Assembly (NCBI GenBank): GCA_049680295.1
Contig: JBAUHN010000234.1
Location: 1-55,283 of the forward strand
Origin: JBAUHN01 sp049680295
Lineage (GTDB): Bacteria; Pseudomonadota; Alphaproteobacteria; Rhodobacterales; Rhodobacteraceae
Direction: 5' to 3'
DNA: 55,283 nucleotides
Shown here: one piece after another, positions 18,701 through 27,045 of the stretch
Position numbering within the stretch: the stretch's first letter is position 1
Layout of the letters: each line of letters starts with the position of its first letter
Program-made: the position numbers and the translations under genes
The notes under the pieces: model-generated
The model's database searches: none
Seen by the model: the letters and a program-made list of their open reading frames with translations, nothing else
What the model was told of the DNA's origin: nothing

Positions 18701-19122
18701 ATGCCCAGACGGTCCATTGCTTCGCGAAAGAGCTTGCGATCTTCGGCCATTTCAATGGCTTCGCGTTTCGCGCCAATCATCTCGACACCGTACTTTGCCA
18801 AAACGCCCATTTCTTCGAGCGCCAGGGATGTGTTCAGTCCGGTCTGTCCCCCCATGGTTGGCAGCAAAGCGTCGGGCCGTTCTTTCTCGATGATTTTTGC
18901 AACAATGTCGGGGGTGATCGGTTCAATATAGGTCGCATCAGCCAGGCCAGGGTCTGTCATGATCGTTGCGGGGTTCGAATTTACCAGAATTACCCGGTAG
19001 CCTTCTTCGCGCAGCGCTTTGCAGGCTTGGGCGCCGGAATAGTCAAACTCGCAGGCTTGTCCGATGACTATGGGGCCTGCACCAATGATCATGATTGATT
19101 TGATATCGGTTCTTTTTGGCAT
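15763..19122 (-). CDS. carB: Carbamoyl-phosphate synthase large subunit
   Basis: A 1119-residue enzyme that makes carbamoyl phosphate from bicarbonate, ammonia (from CarA-bound glutamine) and two ATP, feeding arginine and pyrimidine synthesis. The start MPKRTDIKSIMIIGAGPI is the family norm. Two homologous carboxyphosphate/carbamate ATP-grasp halves are visible (LGGTGGGVAYN in the first, PSYVLGGRAMEIV in the second), and the C-terminal MGS-like allosteric domain spans about residues 970-1119 (VATRGTAGWLN, then NTTEG). The length matches alphaproteobacterial CarB (about 1100-1120). No carA lies in the window. It stands alone, with 155 bases to the tup operon and 235 bases to the receiver gene. 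Confidence 0.98.
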   Translation of the reverse strand: MPKRTDIKSIMIIGAGPIVIGQACEFDYSGAQACKALREEGYRVILVNSNPATIMTDPGLADATYIEPITPDIVAKIIEKERPDALLPTMGGQTGLNTSLALEEMGVLAKYGVEMIGAKREAIEMAEDRKLFREAMDRLGIENPRATIVTAPQNDAGQKDLAAGVAIALEALDDIGLPAIIRPAFTLGGTGGGVAYNRIEYEHFCRSGMDASPVGQILVDESLLGWKEYEMEVVRDTADNAIIVCSIENVDPMGVHTGDSITVAPALTLTDKEYQIMRNHSIAVLREIGVETGGSNVQWAVNPADGRMVVIEMNPRVSRSSALASKATGFPIAKIAAKLAVGYTLDELDNDITQVTPASFEPTIDYVVTKIPRFAFEKFPGAEPLLSTAMKSVGEAMAIGRTIHESLQKALASMETGLTGFDEISIPGVAADVWSDAGDDKAAVVKAIGMQTPDRMRTIAQAMRHGLDDEEIHALTMFDPWFLARIREIVETEAELRQTGLPSDEDGLRALKMMGFTDARLAHLTGRKESAVRTARHDLGVVACFKRIDTCAAEFEAQTPYMYSTYEHPVFGDVECEARPSDRKKVVILGGGPNRIGQGIEFDYCCCHACYALTDAGFETIMVNCNPETVSTDYDTSDRLYFEPLTFEHVMEILRVEQENGTLHGVIVQFGGQTPLKIAAALHAEGIPILGTTPDAIDLAEDRERFQQLVQSLGLKQPHNGIAHSDAEAFEIAKDIGFPLVIRPSYVLGGRAMEIVRDQANLERYISEAVVVSGDSPVLLDSYLSGAVELDVDALCDGKEVHVAGIMQHIEEAGVHSGDSACSLPPYSLSRDIIAEVEKQTHALAIALNVVGLMNIQFAVKDGEIFLIEVNPRASRTVPFVAKATDSAIASIAARIMAGEPLSNFPLRAPYNADAAYSDVLPLGDPMTLANPNMPWFSVKEAVLPFARFPGVDTLLGPEMRSTGEVMGWDRDFPRAFLKAQMGAGMVLPAQGRAFVSIKDMDKTDDMLDAARILLEQGFTLVATRGTAGWLNAHGMACDVVNKVWEGRPDIVDMMKDGHIHLVINTTEGSQAVEDSKSIRTVALYDKIPYFTTAAGAHAAALAIAAQSDGDVGVKALQG

Positions 19123-19277
19123 GGTTCGGACCCCTAGATATTGAGCAAGCTGATATACTCAAATTGTCGTGCGTTATAGGCAACGTATGCGTAGGTGCAA
19201 GTAAGATCGACGGGTAAGATCAAACCGCACACCGGTTTCCAACACTGCCACCATTTCCCGATGTTCTACCCTGGTCG

Positions 19278-20084
19278 CTATTCCGACGACGCGTTGAACA
19301 CAAAAAGCGGCTCGTCGTTGATTTTATACCCGTTGATCAGACCCTTGGCGCGATCGCTGACCAACCATTCCTCAAGCTGTGCTGCCAAATCGCTTTGGGT
19401 ATCGGGATGCAAATCGGGATTAATGGGTAAATACGCGTACTGGTTGAATAGTGCCGCATCGCCAGAGAACAACACCTCAAGATCCGCCTTATTCCCGAAA
19501 TTCAGCCAACTGGCACGATCAGACAGAATGTAGGCATCCAACCCCGCTGCCGTATTCAATGACGCGCCCATACCCGAACCGACGGCGTTGTACCAAGTGC
19601 TGAAAACGGTTGTATCGAGACCCGCCGCGGTCCAAAGCGCCTGCTCAGCCTTGTGGGTTCCGCTGTCGTCACCGCGGCTGACATAGGGTGTCTTTGCCTT
19701 TGCGATACGAGCCAATGCGTTGCGTGCCGAGTCTGCATCACTTACGCCAGCGGGATCGCTTGCGGGGCCAATGATAACAAAATCATTATACATGATCTCT
19801 CGGCGGTGAGTGCCGTATCCTGCGTTCAAAAACGCCTCTTCGGCTTTGCGCGAATGCACGAGGATCGCGTCCACGTCACCGGCTTCGCCCAGACGGATGG
19901 CTTGGCCTGTGCCGACGACCAGTAACTGAACATCCAGCCCGATATCTTGCCTGATCGCGGGTAGCAGCACATCCGCAAGACCCGAGTTTTCAAATGAGGT
20001 GGTGACAGCAAGCTTCATCTCATCTGCAACAGCCGCGGTGCCAAATGTGATGCTAATAATTGCGGTAATGAAAAAGCGTATCAC
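19278..20084 (-). CDS. tupA: Tungstate ABC transporter substrate-binding protein
   Basis: A 268-residue periplasmic protein with an N-terminal signal peptide (residues 1-20, cleavage after AVA). The mature start has LAVTTSFENSGL, and the centre has the SRGDDSGTHKAE motif; the TTS/SGL and RGDxSGTH segments bind the oxyanion in TupA proteins and differ from ModA. It is the last gene of a leftward AEC-tupB-tupC-tupA operon, with a 4-base overlap with tupC. Tungstate supply would serve tungsten or molybdenum enzymes such as formate dehydrogenases; which one is not visible here. Confidence 0.9.
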   Translation of the reverse strand: MIRFFITAIISITFGTAAVADEMKLAVTTSFENSGLADVLLPAIRQDIGLDVQLLVVGTGQAIRLGEAGDVDAILVHSRKAEEAFLNAGYGTHRREIMYNDFVIIGPASDPAGVSDADSARNALARIAKAKTPYVSRGDDSGTHKAEQALWTAAGLDTTVFSTWYNAVGSGMGASLNTAAGLDAYILSDRASWLNFGNKADLEVLFSGDAALFNQYAYLPINPDLHPDTQSDLAAQLEEWLVSDRAKGLINGYKINDEPLFVFNASSE

Positions 20085-20797
20085 TCGATTATGTCCCCTT
20101 TGAAAAATGCGTTAAGCTGTGGCGTTTGTGGTGCGTCAAAAAACCTGTCCGCCGGACCTGCTTCATGCACCAATCCACCCAGCATGAAAAGAGCATCTGT
20201 CGCCAATCTTTTCGCCTGTCCGATGTTGTGTGTTGTCATGATGATCCGGGTGCCTTTTTTGTTTGCATCCAGCAAGATGCCTTCGATTTCTCGGGTCGAT
20301 CGCCCGTCCAGGCTGGCGCAGGGTTCATCCAGAAACAAAACCTGAGGGTCGCGAATAAGGGCGCGCGCAATGGCGAGTTTCTGGCGTTCACCGCCTGACA
20401 GACGGTTTGCGGGCAGTGTTGATGCTGCGTCCAGACCGATGCGGGCAATCCAGTCGCGCGCGGCGGCCTCACGGGTTTTGCGTGGCATGCCAATCAGTTT
20501 AAGGGGGTATTGCAGGTTGTCGAACACAGACCGGCGCAACAAGATGGGCGTTTGAAAAACATATCCCTGTGTGCGTTGTGCATCATCTTGCGAGGTCGCC
20601 CACTGTGCAGTGCCGCCGCTCAGGCGTTCAACCCCATGCATTACCCGCAGCAGGGTCGTTTTGCCCGATCCATTCGGCCCAAGGATCATCGTCCGCCCCT
20701 TGGGCGCTAGGGTCAGGTTGATCGGTCCCAACAGCGTTTTGCCCTTTCGGCGTACGCAGACATCGTTAAGCACAAGAGGAAGGATCGCGTTCACCAA
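20081..20797 (-). CDS. tupC: Tungstate ABC transporter ATP-binding protein
   Basis: A 238-residue ATPase. Walker A is GPNGSGKTT, the signature is LSGGERQKLAIARALI, Walker B is VLFLDEP, and the H-loop is MTTHN. This compact form lacks a C-terminal regulatory domain, as is usual for TupC/WtpC-type proteins. It overlaps the permease gene by 7 bases and tupA by 4 bases, so the subunits are co-translated. Confidence 0.9.
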   Translation of the reverse strand: MVNAILPLVLNDVCVRRKGKTLLGPINLTLAPKGRTMILGPNGSGKTTLLRVMHGVERLSGGTAQWATSQDDAQRTQGYVFQTPILLRRSVFDNLQYPLKLIGMPRKTREAAARDWIARIGLDAASTLPANRLSGGERQKLAIARALIRDPQVLFLDEPCASLDGRSTREIEGILLDANKKGTRIIMTTHNIGQAKRLATDALFMLGGLVHEAGPADRFFDAPQTPQLNAFFKGDIIE

Positions 20798-21495
20798 CGG
20801 CCCTCCCGTTCGGTTCCGGTCAGCCAGTGAATGGCCAGATTGACCAGCAACGCGATGGCGATCAGAACAAAGCCAAGCCCAAGCGCCAGTGCAAAATCAC
20901 CCTTTCCGGTTTCCAGTGCGATGGCCGTCGTCAGAACCCGTGTTGCATGGTCTATGTTGCCGCCGACGATCATGATCGCGCCCACCTCGCCGATGGCACG
21001 TCCAAACCCGGCCAGTGCTGCGGTCAACAAGGATCGCCTGCCGTCCCAGATCAGCGTCCTGATGCGTTGCGATTTCCTGGTGTTCAGGGAAATCAGCAAG
21101 TCATGATATTCGGCCCAAAGGTCACGCATCGCCTGATGGGTGATCGAGGCGATCAGTGGCGTGATGATCACCACTTGGGCGATGATCATTGCCGTTGGAG
21201 TGAACAGCAAACCCAGTACACCAAAAGGGCCAGATCGCGACAGCAAGATATAGACAACCAACCCGACGACCACCGGCGGCAACCCCATCAAGGCGTTCAA
21301 AACCGATATGGCCGCGCGGCGAAACCGGAACCGCTGAACCGCAAGAAGCGTGCCAAACGGAATAGCAATCAGACTGGCAAAGATCAGCGCGGTCAGGCTG
21401 ACCTGAAGCGATCTGAGGCTGATTTCGATCAGATCCGCGTCCAGCGTGACAATCAGGCGGGCTGCTGCCAAAAGCCCTTGGGTTATATCGTTCAT
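20791..21495 (-). CDS. tupB: Tungstate ABC transporter permease
   Basis: A 234-residue permease with about five to six spans. The ATPase-contact loop includes RSLLTAALAGFGRAIGEVGA (about 155-174), the CysT/ModB-type EAA motif. The start is the ATG at 21495; a longer open frame upstream lies inside the AEC gene and is not permease-like. Its start overlaps the stop of the AEC carrier gene by 4 bases, linking all four genes. Confidence 0.9.
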   Translation of the reverse strand: MNDITQGLLAAARLIVTLDADLIEISLRSLQVSLTALIFASLIAIPFGTLLAVQRFRFRRAAISVLNALMGLPPVVVGLVVYILLSRSGPFGVLGLLFTPTAMIIAQVVIITPLIASITHQAMRDLWAEYHDLLISLNTRKSQRIRTLIWDGRRSLLTAALAGFGRAIGEVGAIMIVGGNIDHATRVLTTAIALETGKGDFALALGLGFVLIAIALLVNLAIHWLTGTEREGRW

Positions 21496-22421
21496 CCCAG
21501 CACCAGCAACCAAAGCCAGACGGTCAGGATCGACACAGCCGTCGAAATCAGCACACTGGAGGCTGCCACCCGCCGCGCGCGACCGTACATATTGGCAAAG
21601 ATATACGCATTGAACCCCGGCGCCATTGCTGCCGTCAACACACCGGACCTGAACGCATCTTTTGGCACTGAAAGGGCGGTTCCAAACGCCCATGTCAGGG
21701 CGGGGTGAATGGTCAAAACGATGACGCAAACCATTGCAATGGTTTTCATGTCACCCTCTGGCCGATATTGGTTCAAAACGCCACCCAATGCGAAAAGTGC
21801 TGTGGGCAATGCGGCCCGCACGATCAGCGACAGGGCGTCATCGACTACATTGGGAACAACCATACCTGTCGCATTCACGACAAAGCCAAGTCCAATCGCG
21901 ATCACTAGCGTGTTGCGAAACATGGCACCTGCTACGGCGCGCGCGTTGGATGCAATTGATCCGCCGCGATTGCGCGCCAGTTCCATCACCGTAATGCCCA
22001 ACCCATAGCAAAACGGCGAATGGAACGCGATAATCGCATAGTTGCCAACCAGCGCGTCTGGTCCGTAAGCGCGTTCTGTAATGGGCAGCCCCAACAGCAC
22101 TGAATTGGAAAAAAGACAGCAAAATCCGATGGCAATGCAGTCCTCCCAATCGCGTTTGAACAATACACGTGCACCAAACAGCCCCAGCGCAAAACAAATT
22201 GTGGCGCCTGCGTAAAAGCTAAGCAGCAGTGCCGGATCAAAGGAGTGCGACAAATCCAGTTTGGCGATGGCCTGAAACAGCAAGCAAGGGATCGCAAAGT
22301 GCTGGGTAAACCGCATCAGGCCGTCAACAGCACTTAGAGAAAACAGGCCACGCCACACGGCGACATAGCCAAACCCGATGACCAGAAATACCGGGACAAT
22401 AACGTCAAGCAGGGTTTGCAT
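21492..22421 (-). CDS. AEC (auxin efflux carrier) family transporter
   Basis: A 309-residue membrane protein with about ten hydrophobic segments. Family signs are the first-helix FLVIGFGYVAVWRGL and the FSNSVLLGLPI motif at the first crossover. Bacterial AEC members transport malonate, malate or other organic anions; the substrate is not evident. It is the first gene of the tup operon, with a 4-base overlap. An AEC carrier with tungstate uptake is an unusual pairing, whose link may be regulatory only. Confidence 0.88.
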   Translation of the reverse strand: MQTLLDVIVPVFLVIGFGYVAVWRGLFSLSAVDGLMRFTQHFAIPCLLFQAIAKLDLSHSFDPALLLSFYAGATICFALGLFGARVLFKRDWEDCIAIGFCCLFSNSVLLGLPITERAYGPDALVGNYAIIAFHSPFCYGLGITVMELARNRGGSIASNARAVAGAMFRNTLVIAIGLGFVVNATGMVVPNVVDDALSLIVRAALPTALFALGGVLNQYRPEGDMKTIAMVCVIVLTIHPALTWAFGTALSVPKDAFRSGVLTAAMAPGFNAYIFANMYGRARRVAASSVLISTAVSILTVWLWLLVLG

Positions 22422-22479
22422 GTGCCGGTGCGATGTCCTTTGGTCGGTAGGTGCAGGGCCAGAGGGCCGCGACCCGATG

Positions 22480-23280
22480 CTATTTGGTGCGGAATGTCAG
22501 CGTAAGACCATCATAGGCTGGCTGCACATGGTCCGGGGTTTCAGAAGCGACCATGTCATAGTCCAGATCATTGTGCATATTGGTCAAAACGGCGGTTTTG
22601 GGGGCGAAGGTTTCAATCCAGTCCAGGGTTTGCGCCAAATGTGAATGCGTCGGATGCGGGTCACGGCGCAGGGCGTCGACGATCCAGCAATCCAGATTTT
22701 GCAAAAATGGTTTTGACAGCTCTGGTATGGTGGCCACATCGGGTAGATAGGCGACGTCACCCATGCGAAAACCCAAAGCGTCCATCGACCCGTGGCCCAC
22801 CTCGAACGGGGTCAATGTGATCAGACCACCGGGACCGTCGATGGTGATGTCGCCGTCAATGGTGTGGATGTCCAAAATCGGCGGGTAGGGCGATCCGGGA
22901 GGCTGCACGAAGGCATAGCCAAACCGCGACAAAAGCGCGTTTTGGGTGGGTCCGTCCGCCCACACGGCAAGCCGCGCGCGCATGTTGATCACCAACATAC
23001 GCAGATCGTCGATGCCATGGACATGGTCTGCGTGGCTGTGGGTATAGACGACCGCATCAAGGCGCCCGACATTTGCGTCCAGCAACTGGCTGCGCAAGTC
23101 GGGCGAGGTGTCGATCAATACGGAAGTTGTGCCCGCCTCGGAGACGCGTTCGACCAGCAGCGAACACCGACGCCTGCTATTCTTTGGGTTTTGCGGATCG
23201 CATGCGCCCCAATGCCCCCCCAGACGCGGCACGCCGCCCGATGACCCGCAGCCTAGGATGGTGAAACGCAGATCGGCCAT
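22480..23280 (-). CDS. MBL-fold metallo-hydrolase (PhnP-like)
   Basis: A 266-residue metallo-beta-lactamase-fold enzyme related to PhnP cyclic phosphodiesterase. The opening is FTILGCGSSGGVPRLGG, the metal motif is THSHADHVHGID (His81, His83, Asp85, His86), and the later ligand region is PFEVGHG. The ATG at 23280 overlaps the TGA of tatD (TGATG); a GTG one codon upstream is an alternative. It sits last in the holB-tatD chain, a conserved arrangement in alphaproteobacteria. PhnP itself works in phosphonate breakdown, but with no phn genes here the role is more likely general. Confidence 0.9.
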   Translation of the reverse strand: MADLRFTILGCGSSGGVPRLGGHWGACDPQNPKNSRRRCSLLVERVSEAGTTSVLIDTSPDLRSQLLDANVGRLDAVVYTHSHADHVHGIDDLRMLVINMRARLAVWADGPTQNALLSRFGYAFVQPPGSPYPPILDIHTIDGDITIDGPGGLITLTPFEVGHGSMDALGFRMGDVAYLPDVATIPELSKPFLQNLDCWIVDALRRDPHPTHSHLAQTLDWIETFAPKTAVLTNMHNDLDYDMVASETPDHVQPAYDGLTLTFRTK

Positions 23281-24086
23281 CACTTGGACCTCTCGTATTG
23301 CGCGGCTTTGGTGAACAGCCTGTCGAAATTCGCCTGAGTCTGCGCGGCAAAATCGGCATAGTCCAGCCCAAATGTTTCCGCTGCCCGTCGCGCTGTATGT
23401 GCGGTAAAGGCCGGTTCATTGCGCCTGCCACGCTGGGGTGGGGGGGCAAGATATGGCGCATCGGTTTCAACCAAAATACGATCAAGCGGCGCTGCGGCAA
23501 AGATATCCCTTAGAGGTTCGCTTTTTGGAAAGGCGGTGATGCCGGACATGGACAGGTAAAACCCAAGGTCCAGCGCCGCATGGGCCAGTTTTGCGGAGGA
23601 CGAAAAACAATGCATCACGCAAGAAAAGGCGCCCATACGATATTCGTCGCTTAAGATGGCGATCATATCGTCATCCGCATCGCGTGAATGGATGATCAAA
23701 GGCAGGCCGGTTTCGCGTGCGGCAGCGATGTGAACCCGTAGCGAAGTTTGTTGTATCTGGGCGCTCTCGGCGGTGTAGTGATAGTCCAGCCCGGTTTCAC
23801 CCAAGCCCACGAATTTAGGGTGTCGCGCCAATTCGATCAGCGTGTCGGCGGTGACCAAAGGCTCAGACGCGGCGGACATCGGATGGGTGCCTGCTGTGTA
23901 AAACACCGGATCATAGGTTTCCGCAATTGCGCGGACGCTGGGTTCGTTTTTCAGCTTGGTGCAGATTGTCACCATCCGTGTGACACCGGCGTCGGCGGCG
24001 CGTGCGACGATGGCATCCAGTTCGCCTTCGAAATCGGGGAAATCGAGGTGGCAGTGACTGTCGGTGATGTTCGGTTGCACTGTCAT
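23280..24086 (-). CDS. TatD-family metal-dependent hydrolase
   Basis: A 268-residue TIM-barrel deoxyribonuclease-type hydrolase. Metal ligands are visible in DSHCHLDF (His11, His13), the GLGETGLDYHY glutamate, the IHSRDADDD histidine, the VMHCFS histidine, and the ETDAPYLAP aspartate. TatD/YcfH proteins act as 3'-5' DNases and D-aminoacyl-tRNA deacylase-like enzymes. It follows holB by 27 bases and overlaps the PhnP-like gene, in a conserved tmk-holB-tatD string. Confidence 0.95.
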   Translation of the reverse strand: MTVQPNITDSHCHLDFPDFEGELDAIVARAADAGVTRMVTICTKLKNEPSVRAIAETYDPVFYTAGTHPMSAASEPLVTADTLIELARHPKFVGLGETGLDYHYTAESAQIQQTSLRVHIAAARETGLPLIIHSRDADDDMIAILSDEYRMGAFSCVMHCFSSSAKLAHAALDLGFYLSMSGITAFPKSEPLRDIFAAAPLDRILVETDAPYLAPPPQRGRRNEPAFTAHTARRAAETFGLDYADFAAQTQANFDRLFTKAAQYERSK

Positions 24087-24113
24087 ATTGCCGCTTATTG
24101 CGTGCAGCCGAGG

Positions 24114-25229
24114 TTACCCGGCAGCGGTTTGCTGGATCTTGAACATGGTATCTAGGACCAACGCGGCAGGGTCAAGGTTCACTGCGCGGCCATGGCGCAC
24201 CCTCGCCCCGATCTGTTGCGCTGTCTCGGCCCAGGCGCGACCCTTTGCCGGGTTTGGTGACAGGCGCGCCAGCAATGCAGCCTCGCCCGGGGCTGCTTCG
24301 ACCGGGGGCGTGACACCGGTGGCGCCGGTACGTGCCAGACGGGACATCAGCAGATCCAACAGCTCAAACAGCAGATCCAGTTTGGTTTCCGCGCCGCGCT
24401 GGCTTGCTGCCTCGGCCAGCCGCAATGCGCGCGGACGGTCGAGTTTTGGCAACGTGGCCAGCACGGCGACCAGTTCAGCGTAGATATCAAGGCCCCCCAG
24501 CAACGACAGGCTAAGGGCCGCGCCGACTGAGCCTCCGGACAATTCCGCCAGTGCTTCGGGGGCCGCGTCTATTTTGATCTGCGCCTGTGCCAAAGCCTGC
24601 GCCATCTCATCCGGGTTCAGCGTACCCAAACGCAAGGTTCGGCACCGCGACCGGATGGTTGGCAACAGGCCCGAGGGCTGGTGGCTGATCAGCAAAAGTG
24701 TGGCATTCGCCGGCGGTTCTTCCAGCATTTTCAACAGGGCATTGGCGGCAGATGTGTTCAAATCGTCCGCCGCATCGACAATCACCACGCGCCGCCCGCC
24801 TTCAGCTGCGGACATATGGAAAAACCCGGCAAGACCGCGCACGTCGTCGACAACAATTTTATCGCGCAACCGTTCCGTTTTGGGGTTGGTCGTCCGGGTG
24901 ATGACCTTAAGCGCGCCCTCGGACCCTGCCGCGATCCTGCGTGCAACGGGATGTTCGGGATCAATCTGTAACGTAGCGGCAGGTGGCGCGGCACCAAACA
25001 TTCCGCCGTCGTCCTGGTGGTCAGGTGTCGCTAGTAAAAACCGTGCAATCTGCCAGGCCAGGGTTGCCTTTCCGACGCCCCGTGGACCGGTCAAAAGCCA
25101 GGCGTGGTGCAGTCGCGTGGTGCCATAGGCGTCCAGAAATGCGGTCTCGGCGGCGGTCTGGCCAATCAATTGCAAGGTGTCGCGCGGATGCGGTGCGCCT
25201 TCGATCTGATCTGGGCTTGCAGCACTCAT
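24114..25229 (-). CDS. holB: DNA polymerase III subunit delta' (HolB)
   Basis: A 371-residue clamp-loader subunit. It starts with a short linker, then HHAWLLTGPRGVGKATLAWQ, with the P-loop at about 48-55, a DDVRGLAGFFH segment, and the SRC motif in IRSRCRTLRL, which supplies the arginine finger. It loads the sliding clamp together with gamma/tau and delta. Its start overlaps the stop of tmk by 4 bases, a conserved pairing. Confidence 0.95.
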   Translation of the reverse strand: MSAASPDQIEGAPHPRDTLQLIGQTAAETAFLDAYGTTRLHHAWLLTGPRGVGKATLAWQIARFLLATPDHQDDGGMFGAAPPAATLQIDPEHPVARRIAAGSEGALKVITRTTNPKTERLRDKIVVDDVRGLAGFFHMSAAEGGRRVVIVDAADDLNTSAANALLKMLEEPPANATLLLISHQPSGLLPTIRSRCRTLRLGTLNPDEMAQALAQAQIKIDAAPEALAELSGGSVGAALSLSLLGGLDIYAELVAVLATLPKLDRPRALRLAEAASQRGAETKLDLLFELLDLLMSRLARTGATGVTPPVEAAPGEAALLARLSPNPAKGRAWAETAQQIGARVRHGRAVNLDPAALVLDTMFKIQQTAAG

Positions 25230-25864
25230 GCCAGTCTTGCGGTCACACAGGCCGCGACATCGCGTGCAACATCACCTATGCTGCGGTTTCCATCAATGAC
25301 GTGAAAACGGTCGGCGAATTCATCAGCCAGCGCCAAAAATCCATGCCGCATCGCGACTTGCAAATCTTCGCCAAAATTCTCAAACCGTTCTTCACTGGTG
25401 CCGCGCGACACCGCGCGCCCAAGACCGGTGGCCGGGTTCATATCAATCAAAATAGTCATGTCAGGTTCGCGTTTGATCATTAGCGCGTGCAACTGATCAA
25501 CGGTGGCCCGCAGGTCGCCGCGCGACAGGCCTTGATACATGCGCGTGCTGTCAGCGAAGCGGTCGCATATGACGATCTTGCCAGCGTTTAGAGCAGGCTC
25601 AATCGTGCGTTCCAAATGATCGCGCCGGGCCGCCGTAAACAACAAAATCTCGGTTTCAGCAGACCAGCGATCAGGGTCGCCTTGCAAGACCAAAGCGCGG
25701 ATTTCTTCGGCACCGGGACTGCCGCCCGGTTCGCGCGTCAAAAGCACCGAATGGCCCTGCGCCGTCAAATGCTCGGCCAGCAGCCGCGCTTGCGTGGATT
25801 TTCCAGAACCGTCGATGCCCTCAAATGTGAGGAACAGGCCGTTTCCGGCAAGGCGACCGCTCAC
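25226..25864 (-). CDS. tmk: Thymidylate kinase
   Basis: A 212-residue enzyme that phosphorylates dTMP to dTDP with ATP. The P-loop is FEGIDGSGKSTQ (14-25), followed by LTREPGGSPGAEEIR with the nucleotide-binding arginine, and the DRF motif in CDRFADSTRMYQG. It overlaps dacC by 4 bases at its start and holB by 4 bases at its end. The length matches the family. Confidence 0.97.
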   Translation of the reverse strand: MSGRLAGNGLFLTFEGIDGSGKSTQARLLAEHLTAQGHSVLLTREPGGSPGAEEIRALVLQGDPDRWSAETEILLFTAARRDHLERTIEPALNAGKIVICDRFADSTRMYQGLSRGDLRATVDQLHALMIKREPDMTILIDMNPATGLGRAVSRGTSEERFENFGEDLQVAMRHGFLALADEFADRFHVIDGNRSIGDVARDVAACVTARLA

Positions 25865-27039
25865 ATTGCGCCCTCGGGTCCCTGGTTAAGCCGTTCAATC
25901 AACACTTGTGCTGCTGTCGACATCCGGCTGACAAACCCGCCTTTGGGAACGTCACGGTCTGCGACCAACGGCAGCCGGGTTTCCGGCAAGCCCTCGGGGG
26001 TAAACACCAGCTCCGCCAGTTGGTCGCCCTTGCTTATCGGCGCATTAAATGGACCGTTATAGACCACCTCGGCCTCTATTTTTTTGTCCGCCAACACCGG
26101 CATCAACACCGAGAAATCTTCGGGTGCGATCAGCCCTACGGTTGGCTCCATCCCCATCCAAACCTGAGCTGTGGCGATTTGCTGACCTGACTTGGCAATC
26201 GGGCGCTGGGCGAACTGGCGAAAGGCCCAGTTAACAACAGCCTCGGATTCCTGCGCGCGCTGTGGATCACTATCAAGACCGGAAAGCACAAAAATCACCC
26301 GGCGATCCCCCTGCTTTGCGGACCCAACAATGCCGTATCCCGCCTCTACGGTGTGGCCGGTTTTCAGGCCATCCGCACCGATCCCCAGCTTAAGCAATGG
26401 ATTGCGGTTCAACCGATTTTGCGGCGCGCGCCCGTCGAAATCAAACTCAACTTCGGCAAACAGCGGGTAATACTCCGGGAAATCTGTGATCAGCCGATTG
26501 GCTACCAAAGCAAGGTCGCGCATCGACATCCTGTGGCCAGCCTGCGGCCACCCGTTGGAATTGGCGAAGGTCGAATTGGTCATTCCCAGCTTGACGGCGC
26601 GTTGCGTCATATAGCGGGAAAACCCATCTTCGGTTCCATCTGGTGAAAGCGCTTCCGCGATGACGGCGCAAGCGTCATTCCCTGACAAAACGATAATGCC
26701 GCGCAGCAAATCCTCAACGCGCACCCGGTCTGTGGTGTCCAGAAACATGGTGGACCCCCCATAAGACATCGCGTGTTCTGACACCGGCAACCGTTCGTTC
26801 AGGGACAACCTGCCATCGCGAATTGCCTCGAACGCCATGTAAAGTGTCATCAGTTTTGACATTGACGCGGGCGGCAACGGCTCGTCCGCATTTTTGGTCA
26901 TCAACACCGTGCCAGAGGTCTGGTCCATTACATATGCAGCCGACGCACGCGTGTCGAAAGCTGAGGCTGACGCGGCTGAAATCAGCAAGGCCATGAAAGG
27001 TGCAATAAGGCGGATCACGATGCAACAGGCTCCTGTCAT
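25861..27039 (-). CDS. D-alanyl-D-alanine carboxypeptidase (penicillin-binding protein 5/6 family)
   Basis: A 392-residue periplasmic enzyme that trims the terminal D-alanine from cell-wall pentapeptides. A signal peptide ends near residue 27 (ASASA). The catalytic motifs are SMSK (Ser59, Lys62), SGN (119-121) and KTG (226-228), all intact. The C-terminal PBP5 domain follows from about residue 280. The coding start at 27039 has no obvious ribosome-binding site; a GTG at 27018, preceded by AGGAG, is a credible alternative that still leaves a full signal peptide. It follows the SPOR gene by 6 bases. Confidence 0.92.
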   Translation of the reverse strand: MTGACCIVIRLIAPFMALLISAASASAFDTRASAAYVMDQTSGTVLMTKNADEPLPPASMSKLMTLYMAFEAIRDGRLSLNERLPVSEHAMSYGGSTMFLDTTDRVRVEDLLRGIIVLSGNDACAVIAEALSPDGTEDGFSRYMTQRAVKLGMTNSTFANSNGWPQAGHRMSMRDLALVANRLITDFPEYYPLFAEVEFDFDGRAPQNRLNRNPLLKLGIGADGLKTGHTVEAGYGIVGSAKQGDRRVIFVLSGLDSDPQRAQESEAVVNWAFRQFAQRPIAKSGQQIATAQVWMGMEPTVGLIAPEDFSVLMPVLADKKIEAEVVYNGPFNAPISKGDQLAELVFTPEGLPETRLPLVADRDVPKGGFVSRMSTAAQVLIERLNQGPEGAM

Positions 27040-27045
27040 TGGTGA

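Noticed and set aside
20827..21708. A 293-codon rightward frame across tupB and the AEC gene
   Set aside because: Polar, repeat-like composition (Gln/Asp/Arg rich) from antisense reading of membrane-protein codons; the minus-strand genes are clear.
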